DNA of 64,000 nucleotides from Bradyrhizobium sacchari (GTDB taxonomy: Bacteria; Pseudomonadota; Alphaproteobacteria; Rhizobiales; Xanthobacteraceae). Positions 1 through 8,161 of this stretch are shown here, piece by piece. Location of the stretch: positions 576,078-640,077 of the forward strand of contig NZ_LWIG01000007.1 in NCBI RefSeq assembly GCF_002068095.1, written 5' to 3'. Numbering within the stretch: the first letter of the stretch is position 1; each line of letters starts with the position of its first letter. Position numbers and translations under genes: made by a program. The notes below the pieces were generated by a model. It saw nothing but the letters and a program-made list of their open reading frames with translations, was not told the origin of the DNA and ran no database searches.

Positions 1-1
1 G

Positions 2-307
2 TTGAGCCCGAACTTCGCAGCCGAGGTCGGATGGGGAGATTTGATTGCCGCCACTCTCGCACTCGCGTCAATGGCAGCACTGTCGCGGCGATGGTCGTTC
101 GCCGTTCCGGTGGTCTGGGCGTTCAACGTCTGGGGCACGCTGGACCTCTTGAATGCCTACTATGTAGGCGTGACGAAAATCCAGGATCCCGGCCTCTTCG
201 GCGCCGGCGTTTACATTCCAGCCCTCTACGTGCCGCTGCTGCTCGTCAGCCATGTTCTCGTCTTCATGATTCTGCTGAGGACCGGACCAGAGGAAAAAGC
301 CGCCTGA
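2..307 (+). CDS. Membrane protein, partial (5' end outside window)
   Basis: The open frame runs from the window edge to a TGA at 305-307, so only the C-terminal 101 residues or so are visible. At least three hydrophobic segments are present (about residues 14-28, 34-52 and 70-93). I do not recognise the family. The motif FNVWGTLDLL and a following proline-rich stretch before the last helix resemble the C-terminal third of the next gene (WNVFGLADF), so the two may be distant paralogues. The TTG at position 2 is simply the first possible start in the window and is probably not the real one. Confidence 0.6.
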   Translation: MSPNFAAEVGWGDLIAATLALASMAALSRRWSFAVPVVWAFNVWGTLDLLNAYYVGVTKIQDPGLFGAGVYIPALYVPLLLVSHVLVFMILLRTGPEEKAA

Positions 308-368
308 TTTGGCCGCTGGTCGCGATCTCCTGCCTCCGCCACAACCGATCTCTCTCGAAGGAACGCCG

Positions 369-1208
369 ATGAACAGCGACGCTGTTTCCGTTGCCGTCCC
401 GCCCCAGCCTCCCATCCGGATCGGCTTGATGTGGACCGTTCTGTTCACGATCCTGTGGACCTGGATGATCTACGCGGTCCCTGCACTTCCGGAGAGCGGT
501 TTTCCCGCCCTCGGCGTTCGCCTGCTGGCTCATGGGCTCATTGCACTCGGCCTGTGGCTCGGGCTCGAAAACACCGCGCTGATGCCGGAGCAACGCCGGG
601 CGACCTGGCTGGTCGTCATAGTCCCCTTCACGCTTTGGGCTGCCCTCGCCTGGACGGCCGCCATCAATGGTGCATTCCGCACGGGTGCGTCCTACTTGCC
701 GCTGCTTCCCATGGCGATCCTGCTGCCTGTGATCGTCGGCACTCCGGCGCTGATGCTCTCGAAGCGGGTGGGACAATTGCTCGATGCAATGCCGACGACG
801 TGGCTCGTCGCCCTTCAGGTCTATCGCATCTTTGGCAGTCAATGGCTCGCTTACTGGCTGCGAGGGGCGCTCCCGGGCTTGTGGGCATTGCCGGCAGGAG
901 CAGGCGACGTGCTGACCGGACTGTTCGCCGTTCCGGCGGCGCTCGCCTTGGCGACAGGAACGGCCGAGGGGCGGACAGGTGCGATCGTCTGGAATGTCTT
1001 CGGCCTCGCAGACTTCGCCGTCGCGATTGCCCTGGGAATGGCGATGTCGCCTGGCCCCTTCCAGTTGATCTTTCCCGATGGCCCGAGCATGGCGGTAGAC
1101 ACCTTTCCGAACGTGCTGACCCCTGCCTTCGTTGTGCCAAGCTCGATCCTGCTGCATGCACTGTCGCTGCGCCAACTGCGCCGGCGCAGCCAGGCGGAGA
1201 CGATGTGA
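369..1208 (+). CDS. Multi-pass membrane protein of unknown function
   Basis: The protein has 279 residues and about seven hydrophobic segments, so it should sit in the inner membrane. ATG 369 is preferred over an in-frame upstream start because GAAGGAAC precedes it at good ribosome-binding spacing. It follows the previous gene by 61 bp on the same strand, so the two may be cotranscribed. No enzyme motif, binding motif or known domain is visible. Near the C-terminus WNVFGLADF and FPNVLTPAFVVPSSI resemble the end of the preceding protein. Its gene converges with the Lrp-type gene only 14 bp away. Function is not assigned. Confidence 0.75.
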   Translation: MNSDAVSVAVPPQPPIRIGLMWTVLFTILWTWMIYAVPALPESGFPALGVRLLAHGLIALGLWLGLENTALMPEQRRATWLVVIVPFTLWAALAWTAAINGAFRTGASYLPLLPMAILLPVIVGTPALMLSKRVGQLLDAMPTTWLVALQVYRIFGSQWLAYWLRGALPGLWALPAGAGDVLTGLFAVPAALALATGTAEGRTGAIVWNVFGLADFAVAIALGMAMSPGPFQLIFPDGPSMAVDTFPNVLTPAFVVPSSILLHALSLRQLRRRSQAETM

Positions 1209-1222
1209 GTGCCGTCGCTGTC

Positions 1223-1678
1223 TCAGAACGGCAGCGCGACGCCCGTCTTGATCTCCTTCAGCACCACATTGCTGCGGACATAACGGATGCCGGGAATGCG
1301 GAACATGAACTCGTCGAGGAAGCGGTTGTAGGCCGCCATGTCCTGCACGACGACGCGCAAATGATAATCAGCATCGCCCGTGGTCGCGAAACATTCCAGC
1401 ACCTCGCGGCGCGTCCTGACCCTGGCTACGAACTCGTCCACGAACTTCGCATCGTGCCGCTCCAGCGAGACGTGAAGGATGGCCGACATCGTAAATCCCG
1501 CCTCCTCGCGTGCGACCAGCGCCGCATAGCCCTGGATGACGCCGCCCTCCTCCAGCGCCCGCACCCGGCGCCAGCACGCGGAGGTGGACATGCCGACCTC
1601 GTCTGCGAGTTGCTGGTTGGTGGCGCGGCCGTCCCGCTGAAGATGGGCGAGTATGCGCGTGTCCTGCTCTTCGATCAT
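1223..1678 (-). CDS. Lrp/AsnC-family transcriptional regulator
   Basis: This 151-residue protein has the standard two-part layout: an N-terminal winged helix-turn-helix (about residues 1-60, with STSACWRRVRALEEGG as the recognition helix region) and a C-terminal RAM ligand-binding domain (about 65-145). Length matches the family. It is transcribed divergently from the 2-oxoacid ferredoxin oxidoreductase at 1834, a classic arrangement for a local Lrp-type activator that senses an amino acid and controls the neighbouring catabolic gene. The 155-bp gap holds regularly spaced CTACC repeats, likely its binding sites. The effector is unknown; an aromatic or branched-chain amino acid is my inference from the target enzyme. 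Confidence 0.93.
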   Translation of the reverse strand: MIEEQDTRILAHLQRDGRATNQQLADEVGMSTSACWRRVRALEEGGVIQGYAALVAREEAGFTMSAILHVSLERHDAKFVDEFVARVRTRREVLECFATTGDADYHLRVVVQDMAAYNRFLDEFMFRIPGIRYVRSNVVLKEIKTGVALPF

Positions 1679-1701
1679 GGAAGCCTCCCGAACCGGGAAC
1701 C

Positions 1702-1777
1702 TCTACCAAATTTGATGCCCTCACGCAAAATTCTACCGGATTTGTGATATCAACGGGATAAATAGGTAAGACCTACC
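1702..1777. promoter_or_regulatory. Phased CTACC repeats, probable Lrp-type operator
   Basis: Two 13-mers of the form TCTACC-RR-ATTTG lie at 1702-1714 and 1732-1744 and differ only at the two purines. A third CTACC at 1773-1777 overlaps the small palindrome TAGGT-AAG-ACCTA (1763-1775). The CTACC cores start at 1703, 1733 and 1773, that is 30 and 40 bp apart, on the same face of the helix. Phased sites are typical of Lrp/AsnC octamers wrapping DNA. The block fills the gap between the regulator and the oxidoreductase. Confidence 0.5.
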
Positions 1778-1833
1778 AGCTTCCCAGGCATAACCTTCCA
1801 CCACTAGGGCCAGGATGCTGCGCGAGGTCCGCC

Positions 1834-4800
1834 ATGGACGCCATTCCGTCACTCGACAGTTACGATCTCTCCGACCGTTACGATCGCGAGGAGGGCCGCG
1901 TCTTCCTCACGGGCACGCAGGCCATCGTCCGCATCGCGCTCGACCAGGCGAGGCGCGACCGCGCGAGCGGCCTCAACACCGCGGGCTTCATCTCCGGCTA
2001 TCGCGGCTCGCCGCTCGGCGGCATCGATCTCGAACTGTGGCGCATCCAGGAACACCTCAAGCGAGACCGCATCGAATTCCTTCCCGCCGTGAACGAGGAC
2101 CTCGCGGCAACCGCGGTGCTCGGTTCGCAGCAGGTCGAGACGCAAGGAGACCGCGAGGTCGATGGCGTGTTCGGCCTCTGGTACGGCAAGGGCCCCGGCG
2201 TCGATCGCTCCGGCGATGCGCTCAAGCACGGCAATGCCTACGGCTCCTCGCCGCATGGCGGCGTGCTGGTGGTCGCCGGCGACGACCATGGCTGCGTGTC
2301 GTCTTCGATGCCGCACCAGTCCGATGTCGCCTTCATGAGCTGGTTCATGCCGACGCTGCACCCGGCCGATGTCGGCGAATACCTGGCGTTCGGCGAATAT
2401 GGCTACGCGCTGAGCCGCTTCTCCGGCATGTGGGTCGGCTTCAAGGCGGTCTCGGAAATCGTGGAATCAGGCGCATCCGTCGTGCTGCGCCCGCCGCGCC
2501 TCTTCCGCACGCCCGACTTCACGCCGCCGCCCGGCGGCCTGCATTATCGCTGGCCCGATTTGCCGGGTCCGCAGATCGAGGAACGGCTGGAGGCGAAGAA
2601 GCACGCCGTCTACGCCTTCGCCAAGGCCAACCCGATCGATCGCCACATCTACGACATCCCCGGCGCGACCTACGGCATCGTCACGACAGGCAAGGCACAT
2701 CTCGACCTGATGGAAGCGTTGCGGCTGATGGGCCTCGATGAAGCCGCCTGCCGCAGCATCGGCATCGACGTCTACAAGGTCGGCATGGTCTGGCCGCTGG
2801 CGTTGCATGACGCCATGGACTTCGTGAAGGGCAAGCGCGAGATCCTCGTGGTCGAGGAGAAGCGCGGCATCATCGAAAGCCAGTTCAAGGAATATTTTTA
2901 CGACTATCCCGGCAGCAAGCCGGAGCGCATGGTGGGCAAGCACGATGAGCGAGGGGCACGGCTGATCTCCTGGATCGGCGAATTGTCGCCGCGCGCGCTC
3001 GCGAGCGTGCTGGCCCGGCGGCTCGACCCGATGTTTCCGGGCCTCAATCTCGCCGCCCGCGCTGCGAGCTTGATGCCGGAGGCCGCGCGCACGATCAACG
3101 TGTCAGGCGCAACGCGCACGCCCTATTTCTGCTCGGGATGTCCGCACAACATTTCGACGAAGGTGCCGCAAGGATCGAAGGCTCTGGCCGGCATCGGCTG
3201 CCATTTCATGGCGAGCTGGATGGACCGGGAGACCTCGTCGCTGATCCAGATGGGCGGCGAGGGCGTGAACTGGGCTGCTTCATCGCGATTTACCGGCAAG
3301 AAGCACGTCTTCCAGAATCTCGGCGAGGGCACCTACTATCATTCGGGCTCGATGGCGATCCGGCAGGCGATCGCCGCCAAGGCCAACATCACCTACAAGA
3401 TCCTGTTCAATGACGCGGTGGCGATGACCGGCGGCCAGCCGGTCGACGGCCCGATCAGCGTGCATGCCATCGCGCACAGCGTCCGCGCCGAAGGCGTTGA
3501 GCGCATCGCGCTGGTGTCGGACGATCCAGCACATTTCAGCCCGGCGGACCTGCCCAGCGGCGTGACCATTCATCCTCGCGAGGAGATGGACGCCGTGCAG
3601 CGCGAGTTGCGCGACATCCCTGGCGTATCCGTCCTGATCTATCAGCAGACCTGCGCCACCGAAAAGCGGCGCCGGCGCAAACGTGGGCAGATGGCCGATC
3701 CAAAACGCTTCGCCTACATCAACGATCTCGTCTGCGAAGGCTGCGGCGATTGCTCGGTCGAATCCAACTGCCTCAGCGTCGAGCCGAAGGAGACGCCGTT
3801 CGGCCGCAAGCGCCAGATCAACCTGTCGGCCTGCAACAAGGACTTTTCCTGCCTCAACGGCTTCTGCCCGAGCTTTGTCACCGTCGAAGGCGCGACACGC
3901 CGGAAGAAGAGCGCGAGCCAGATCGACGCCGCCGGCCGCGCCGCCACACTTCCCCTACCCGCTCCCGCCACGCTCGACCGGCCTTACGACTTGTTGGTAA
4001 CAGGCGTGGGCGGCACCGGCGTGATCACGGTCGGCGCACTGATCGGCATGGCCGCGCATCTGGAACGTCGCGGCGTCTCGGTGCTCGACTTCACCGGCTT
4101 CGCGCAGAAATTCGGCCCGGTGCTGAGCTATATCCGCCTGGCCGCCAGCCCAGAAGCGCTGCATCAGGTCCGTATCGACCAGGGCGCGGCCGACGCGCTG
4201 ATCGGCTGCGACCTCGTCGTCAGCTCCTCGCCAAAGGCATCGGGCACCTATCGCCGCGGCACGCGTGCGGCAGTCAACACCGCGGAGATGCCGACCGGCG
4301 ACGTCGTCCGCTTCCGCGACGCCGATCTCGCCTCACCTGTCCGCCTGCGCGCGATCCGGCAGGTGATTGGCGACGGAAATCTCGACACGATCAACGCCAA
4401 CGCGTTGGCCGAGCGGCTGCTCGGCGATGCCGTCTATGCCAACATCATCATGCTGGGCTTTGCCTGGCAGCACGGCCTGATCCCCGTCTCGCTGCAAGCG
4501 CTGTTGCGCGCGATCGAGCTCAACGGCGTCGCCGTCGAACGCAACAAGCAAGCCTTTGCCTGGGGCCGGATCGCAGCTTGCGATCCGGACTTTCTGCTTA
4601 ATTCGGACGATGCCCCCAAAGCCGAGACGCTCGACCAGCTCATCACCCGGCGCACCGAATTCCTTGCGGCCTATCAGAACGCGGCCTATGCGGCGCGCTA
4701 CCGGGCGACCATCGAGAACGTCCGCCGCGCTGAAGCCCCGCTGAGCAGCGAGGCCCTGACCGAGGCCGTCGCACGCGCCCTGTTCAAGCTGATGGCCTAC

Positions 4801-5283
4801 AAGGACGAGTACGAGGTGGCGCGGCTGCACATGCAGAGCGGCTTCCTCGAGGAGCTGAAGCGCGAATTCGAGGACGGGTTCCGTGTCCAGTACCATCTTG
4901 CCCCACCGTTCCTGTCGTCCAGGCACGACGCCCGCGGCCGTCCGCGCAAGCGCGTCTTCGGCCAGTGGATCCAGATGCCACTCGCTGCGCTGTCGCGGTT
5001 GAAGAGGTTGCGCGGAACACCGTTCGATCCGTTCGGCTACACGAATGAGCGGCGCGCCGAGCGGGAGCTGATCACCTGGTACGAAGGCTTGATCGAGCGC
5101 ATCCTCGGCCAGCTCGACGCTGCGTGTCTGCCCGACCTCGTTGCCATCGCAAAGGCGCCGATGGAGATCCGCGGCTATGGCCCGGTGAAAGACGCCGCGA
5201 TCGCCAAGGTGAAGCCCGAGGTCGAGCGGCTCCTTGCGAATTTGACGACATCGGTAACGCAAATGATGCGCGCGCAAGGTTGA
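1834..5283 (+). CDS. Fused indolepyruvate-type 2-oxoacid ferredoxin oxidoreductase
   Basis: This 1149-residue protein joins the parts of archaeal-type indolepyruvate ferredoxin oxidoreductase in one chain. The N-terminal pyrimidine-binding domain (about 15-250) is followed by the ThDP-binding region with CSGCPH (about 432) and GEGTYYHSG...AMTGGQP (497-535), an iron-sulfur segment CEGCGDCSVESNC near 633 plus three further cysteines, the gamma-subunit domain starting LLVTGVGGTGVITVG (about 718) and a C-terminal DUF6537-like region. Family members oxidatively decarboxylate aryl- or branched-chain 2-oxoacids to acyl-CoA with ferredoxin as acceptor; substrate cannot be read from sequence. Regulated probably by the divergent Lrp-type gene. 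Length is normal for the fused proteobacterial form. Confidence 0.92.
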   Translation: MDAIPSLDSYDLSDRYDREEGRVFLTGTQAIVRIALDQARRDRASGLNTAGFISGYRGSPLGGIDLELWRIQEHLKRDRIEFLPAVNEDLAATAVLGSQQVETQGDREVDGVFGLWYGKGPGVDRSGDALKHGNAYGSSPHGGVLVVAGDDHGCVSSSMPHQSDVAFMSWFMPTLHPADVGEYLAFGEYGYALSRFSGMWVGFKAVSEIVESGASVVLRPPRLFRTPDFTPPPGGLHYRWPDLPGPQIEERLEAKKHAVYAFAKANPIDRHIYDIPGATYGIVTTGKAHLDLMEALRLMGLDEAACRSIGIDVYKVGMVWPLALHDAMDFVKGKREILVVEEKRGIIESQFKEYFYDYPGSKPERMVGKHDERGARLISWIGELSPRALASVLARRLDPMFPGLNLAARAASLMPEAARTINVSGATRTPYFCSGCPHNISTKVPQGSKALAGIGCHFMASWMDRETSSLIQMGGEGVNWAASSRFTGKKHVFQNLGEGTYYHSGSMAIRQAIAAKANITYKILFNDAVAMTGGQPVDGPISVHAIAHSVRAEGVERIALVSDDPAHFSPADLPSGVTIHPREEMDAVQRELRDIPGVSVLIYQQTCATEKRRRRKRGQMADPKRFAYINDLVCEGCGDCSVESNCLSVEPKETPFGRKRQINLSACNKDFSCLNGFCPSFVTVEGATRRKKSASQIDAAGRAATLPLPAPATLDRPYDLLVTGVGGTGVITVGALIGMAAHLERRGVSVLDFTGFAQKFGPVLSYIRLAASPEALHQVRIDQGAADALIGCDLVVSSSPKASGTYRRGTRAAVNTAEMPTGDVVRFRDADLASPVRLRAIRQVIGDGNLDTINANALAERLLGDAVYANIIMLGFAWQHGLIPVSLQALLRAIELNGVAVERNKQAFAWGRIAACDPDFLLNSDDAPKAETLDQLITRRTEFLAAYQNAAYAARYRATIENVRRAEAPLSSEALTEAVARALFKLMAYKDEYEVARLHMQSGFLEELKREFEDGFRVQYHLAPPFLSSRHDARGRPRKRVFGQWIQMPLAALSRLKRLRGTPFDPFGYTNERRAERELITWYEGLIERILGQLDAACLPDLVAIAKAPMEIRGYGPVKDAAIAKVKPEVERLLANLTTSVTQMMRAQG

Positions 5284-5358
5284 CGCGGCTCCAGCGAGGG
5301 CTCAGCCTCCGGACGTTAAGGGACGCCCTGTGGCGCCTCCGCAATCAGGTGACGCATC

Positions 5359-6777
5359 ATGGATTTCGATCAGTTGACCCTGACCCAGGCTGCAGCCGAC
5401 CTCCGTTCCGGCAAGGTGACGAGCACCGCACTCACGACGGAAGCTGTTTCCCGCGCCAAAGCGAATGCCGATCTCAACGCCTTCGTTACTCTGGATGAAG
5501 CCGGCGCCTTGAAGGCCGCGGCCGCGTTCGACGCGGCGGGCGACAAGACAAAGCCGCTCGGCGGCGTGCCCATCGTGATCAAGGACAACATTGAGGTCGG
5601 AGGGCTGCCGTGCAGCGCCGGGACGCCGGCGCTGCAGGATTACATTCCGAAGGCCGACGCGCCTGTCGTCGCAAAGCTTCGTGCCGCGGGTGCCGTCATC
5701 ATCGGCAAGACCAGCATGCACGAGCTCGCCTTCGGCATCTCCGGCTACAACACCGCGTTCAAGACCGGCGCGGAGTTCGGCGTGCGCAACGCCTATGATC
5801 GCGCCCTGATCGCCGGCGGTTCCTCGTCGGGCACCGGCGCGGCGATCGGCGCGCGGATCGTCGCGGGCGGGCTCGGCACCGACACCGGCGGATCGGTGCG
5901 AATCCCCGCGGCCCTGAACGGATGCGCCTCACTGCGTCCGACCGTCGGCCGCTATCCGCAGGACGGCATCGCGCCGATCTCGCACACCCGCGATACCGCA
6001 GGGCCCATGGCCGCAATCATGGCCGACGTCGCGCTGCTCGATCGCGTCATTGCGGGCGGCGGTGCTGTCGCACCGGCCGATCTGAAGCAGGTCCGGATCG
6101 GCGTCGCCAAGACCATGCTGACCAATCTCGATGCCGACACCGACGCCGCTTTCCAGGCGGCAGTCGCAAGAGTGAAGGCGCAGGGTGTTACGGTCGTCGA
6201 GATCGAGATGCCGCAGCTGGCCGACCTCAACGGCCAGCTCAGCTTTCCGGTCGCACTGTACGAGGCCTATGACGATCTGGTCGCGTATCTCAAGCACACT
6301 GGTACCGGACTCAGCATCGAGGCGCTGGCGCGGGACATCTCCAGCGCTGATGTGAAGGGCACCTATGGCGACCTTGTGATCCCGCGCAAACTCCCCGCCC
6401 CTGATGGCACAGTGGTCGATGCCAAGCCGATCTATGACGCCGCGATCAAGTCCGTGCGCCCGGCGCTGCAGGCGCTCTACAGCAAGACGTTCGCCGACAA
6501 TCGGCTCGACGCGATCGCCTTCCCGACCACGCCGCGCGTGGCGATCCCCTCCAATCCGGAGTCCAGCACGATGGAGACTCTCGTCCTGTTCATCCAGAAC
6601 ACCGATCCCGGCAGCAATGCCGGCATCCCGGGGATCCAGATCCCGATCGCGCTCGGCGCCAGCAGCAAATTGCCGATCGGGCTTGAGCTCGATGGTCCCG
6701 CGGGAAGTGATCGTCGGCTGCTCGCGATCGGAATGGCGCTCGACAGCGTGTTCGGGAGATTGCCGCCGCCACGTTGA
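5359..6777 (+). CDS. Amidase-signature hydrolase, indoleacetamide hydrolase-like
   Basis: The 472-residue protein has the amidase signature: catalytic lysine in VIKDNI (K75), the serine cluster GGSSSGTG (155-157) and nucleophile serine in DTGGSVRIP (S179). Segments such as ISHTRDTAGPM and the C-terminal KLPIGLELDG closely match the plant-associated IaaH pattern as I recall it, so hydrolysis of indole-3-acetamide to indole-3-acetate is the favoured function, with a general aryl amidase as the alternative. It starts 75 bp after the indolepyruvate-type oxidoreductase on the same strand and may share its transcript. A palindromic repeat follows its stop. Confidence 0.85.
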   Translation: MDFDQLTLTQAAADLRSGKVTSTALTTEAVSRAKANADLNAFVTLDEAGALKAAAAFDAAGDKTKPLGGVPIVIKDNIEVGGLPCSAGTPALQDYIPKADAPVVAKLRAAGAVIIGKTSMHELAFGISGYNTAFKTGAEFGVRNAYDRALIAGGSSSGTGAAIGARIVAGGLGTDTGGSVRIPAALNGCASLRPTVGRYPQDGIAPISHTRDTAGPMAAIMADVALLDRVIAGGGAVAPADLKQVRIGVAKTMLTNLDADTDAAFQAAVARVKAQGVTVVEIEMPQLADLNGQLSFPVALYEAYDDLVAYLKHTGTGLSIEALARDISSADVKGTYGDLVIPRKLPAPDGTVVDAKPIYDAAIKSVRPALQALYSKTFADNRLDAIAFPTTPRVAIPSNPESSTMETLVLFIQNTDPGSNAGIPGIQIPIALGASSKLPIGLELDGPAGSDRRLLAIGMALDSVFGRLPPPR

Positions 6778-6805
6778 CGGAATTATGCCCAACGCTACGC
6801 CCCTC

Positions 6806-6890
6806 GTCATTGCGAGGAGCGCTTGCGACGAAGCCATCCGGAATCTTTCGGCGGAGGAATTCTGGATTGCGTCGCTTCGCTCGCAATGAC
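6806..6890. repeat. Intergenic palindromic repeat, GTCATTGCGAG family, copy 1
   Basis: An imperfect inverted repeat starting GTCATTGCGAG and ending TCGCAATGAC, with an inner pair around ATCCGGAATC / ATTCTGGAT. It is more diverged than the copies at 19119 and 21604. It lies between two convergent genes and could act as a bidirectional terminator or mRNA-stabilising hairpin. Confidence 0.85.
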
Positions 6891-6899
6891 GATGGGATC

Positions 6900-6933
6900 G
6901 TGGACACGGCGCAAGTGCGCCTTTGCCCAACCC
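6900..6933. repeat. Fragment of GTGGGCAC...TTTGCCCAACC repeat
   Basis: The stretch contains ACACGGCGCAAGTGCGCC followed by TTTGCCCAACC. It matches the right half of the fuller repeat at 11593-11685. Only a half copy is present here, joined directly to the preceding palindrome. Confidence 0.7.
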
Positions 6934-6951
6934 GCGGCTCCGTCACCGCGC

Positions 6952-7863
6952 TCACGAATACGGATTGATCAGCTTCTGCTGCTCGGCGCTGTGCTGCGCG
7001 AGAAGGTCGATGAAGGTCCTGACCTTCGCCGACAGATGATGGCGATGCGGATAGACCGCATTCATGGACAGCTCGACCGTCCGATATTCCGGCAACAGGC
7101 GCACGAGGCGGCCGGCTTCGAGATCGTCCTGAATGAGAAATCCCGCCATCAGGCACACGGCAGCGCCCCCAAGCGCGACCTTCCGCAGCGCCTCCCCGCT
7201 GTTGGTGACGAAGCTGCCGGAGATGCGCACCGAAGCCGGCGCGCCCTTCCGATCAAGGAAGCGCCATTCATCGCCAAAGGGATAGTTGAGGTGACGGCCG
7301 CAATTGTGCGCCGTGAGCTCGTCGAGCTTCTGCACCCGGCCGTGCTTCTCGATGTAATCGTGGGAACAGCACAGCACGTGACGCCAGGTGGCGAGGCTCC
7401 GTACGATCAGGCTCGAATCCGGCGGCGGCGTCATGCGCAGGGCAACATCGTAGCCCTCCTCGATGAGATCGACATCGGCCTCGCCCATGCGCAGATCGAT
7501 CTTGAGCTCGGGATAGGCGGACAGAAGCTTTGCCACCACCGGCGTCACGAACGGCACCATGTGGGTGGCGACGTGAATGCGCAGCGTGCCGCGGGGCACC
7601 GACTGCAATTCACCGGCGATGTCGTCGGCCTGTTCGATGTCGGCGAGGATCTGGATGCAGCGGTCGTAATAGGCCTTGCCGATCTCGGTGAGATTGACCT
7701 TACGCGTGGTGCGGTGGAGCAGCCTCACCCCGAGCCGGTCCTCCAGCGCCTGCACGTGGTTGCTCACCATGGTGGTCGACATGTTGAGCTTACGCGCTGC
7801 TGCGGAGAAGCCGCCGGTCTCGACCACCCGGCTGAACACTTCGAGGCTGGTCAACCGATCCAT
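6952..7863 (-). CDS. LysR-family transcriptional regulator
   Basis: From ATG 7863 the protein has 303 residues and begins MDRLTSLEVFSRVVETGGF, the typical LysR start; an upstream in-frame start at 7905 would add 14 unusual residues. The N-terminal helix-turn-helix (about 1-60) and the C-terminal effector domain (about 90-295) are complete. It is divergent from the efflux genes at 8162 and is the obvious candidate regulator for them. The gap carries a 25-bp inverted repeat and the first copy of a duplicated 31-bp element. The inducer is not predictable. Confidence 0.92.
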   Translation of the reverse strand: MDRLTSLEVFSRVVETGGFSAAARKLNMSTTMVSNHVQALEDRLGVRLLHRTTRKVNLTEIGKAYYDRCIQILADIEQADDIAGELQSVPRGTLRIHVATHMVPFVTPVVAKLLSAYPELKIDLRMGEADVDLIEEGYDVALRMTPPPDSSLIVRSLATWRHVLCCSHDYIEKHGRVQKLDELTAHNCGRHLNYPFGDEWRFLDRKGAPASVRISGSFVTNSGEALRKVALGGAAVCLMAGFLIQDDLEAGRLVRLLPEYRTVELSMNAVYPHRHHLSAKVRTFIDLLAQHSAEQQKLINPYS

Positions 7864-8064
7864 GGCCGCGTGACTATCCGCTCTTGATCGATAATCGCGA
7901 GACATTCGCCCCGGATCATCAGTTCACACACATCGCCTGTCCCGCCTGCAGCTTCGCCTGCAAGAGGACGCACGCCTCGGCCGCAATCGCGCGACAGAGG
8001 CGGCAATCGCTCTGGGGCAGCCGCGGTCCCGGCTGGGTAGACATCCCGAACCAGCGACGGCTCC

Positions 8065-8089
8065 GATTATCCACCTCTAATGGATAATC
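8065..8089. promoter_or_regulatory. Inverted repeat upstream of efflux operon
   Basis: GATTATCCA (8065-8073) and TGGATAATC (8081-8089) form a perfect 9-bp inverted repeat with a 7-bp spacer. It is 72 bp upstream of the HlyD-type gene and overlaps the beginning of the 31-bp duplicated element. Position and symmetry suit a LysR-type operator; this is inference. Confidence 0.55.
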
Positions 8090-8112
8090 CTTCCAGAATT
8101 TTGCCAATTATC
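8082..8112 (+). promoter_or_regulatory. Duplicated 31-bp element, copy 1
   Basis: The 31 bases match 9381-9411 at 26 positions. The identical core is ATCCTTCCAGAA, followed by TTNGCCNATTATC. This copy precedes the HlyD-type gene by about 50 bp. Confidence 0.6.
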
Positions 8113-8161
8113 ACCCGGGCCGGCAAGACCGATAGTCTCAGCGAGCCGACAGGAGATCGCA

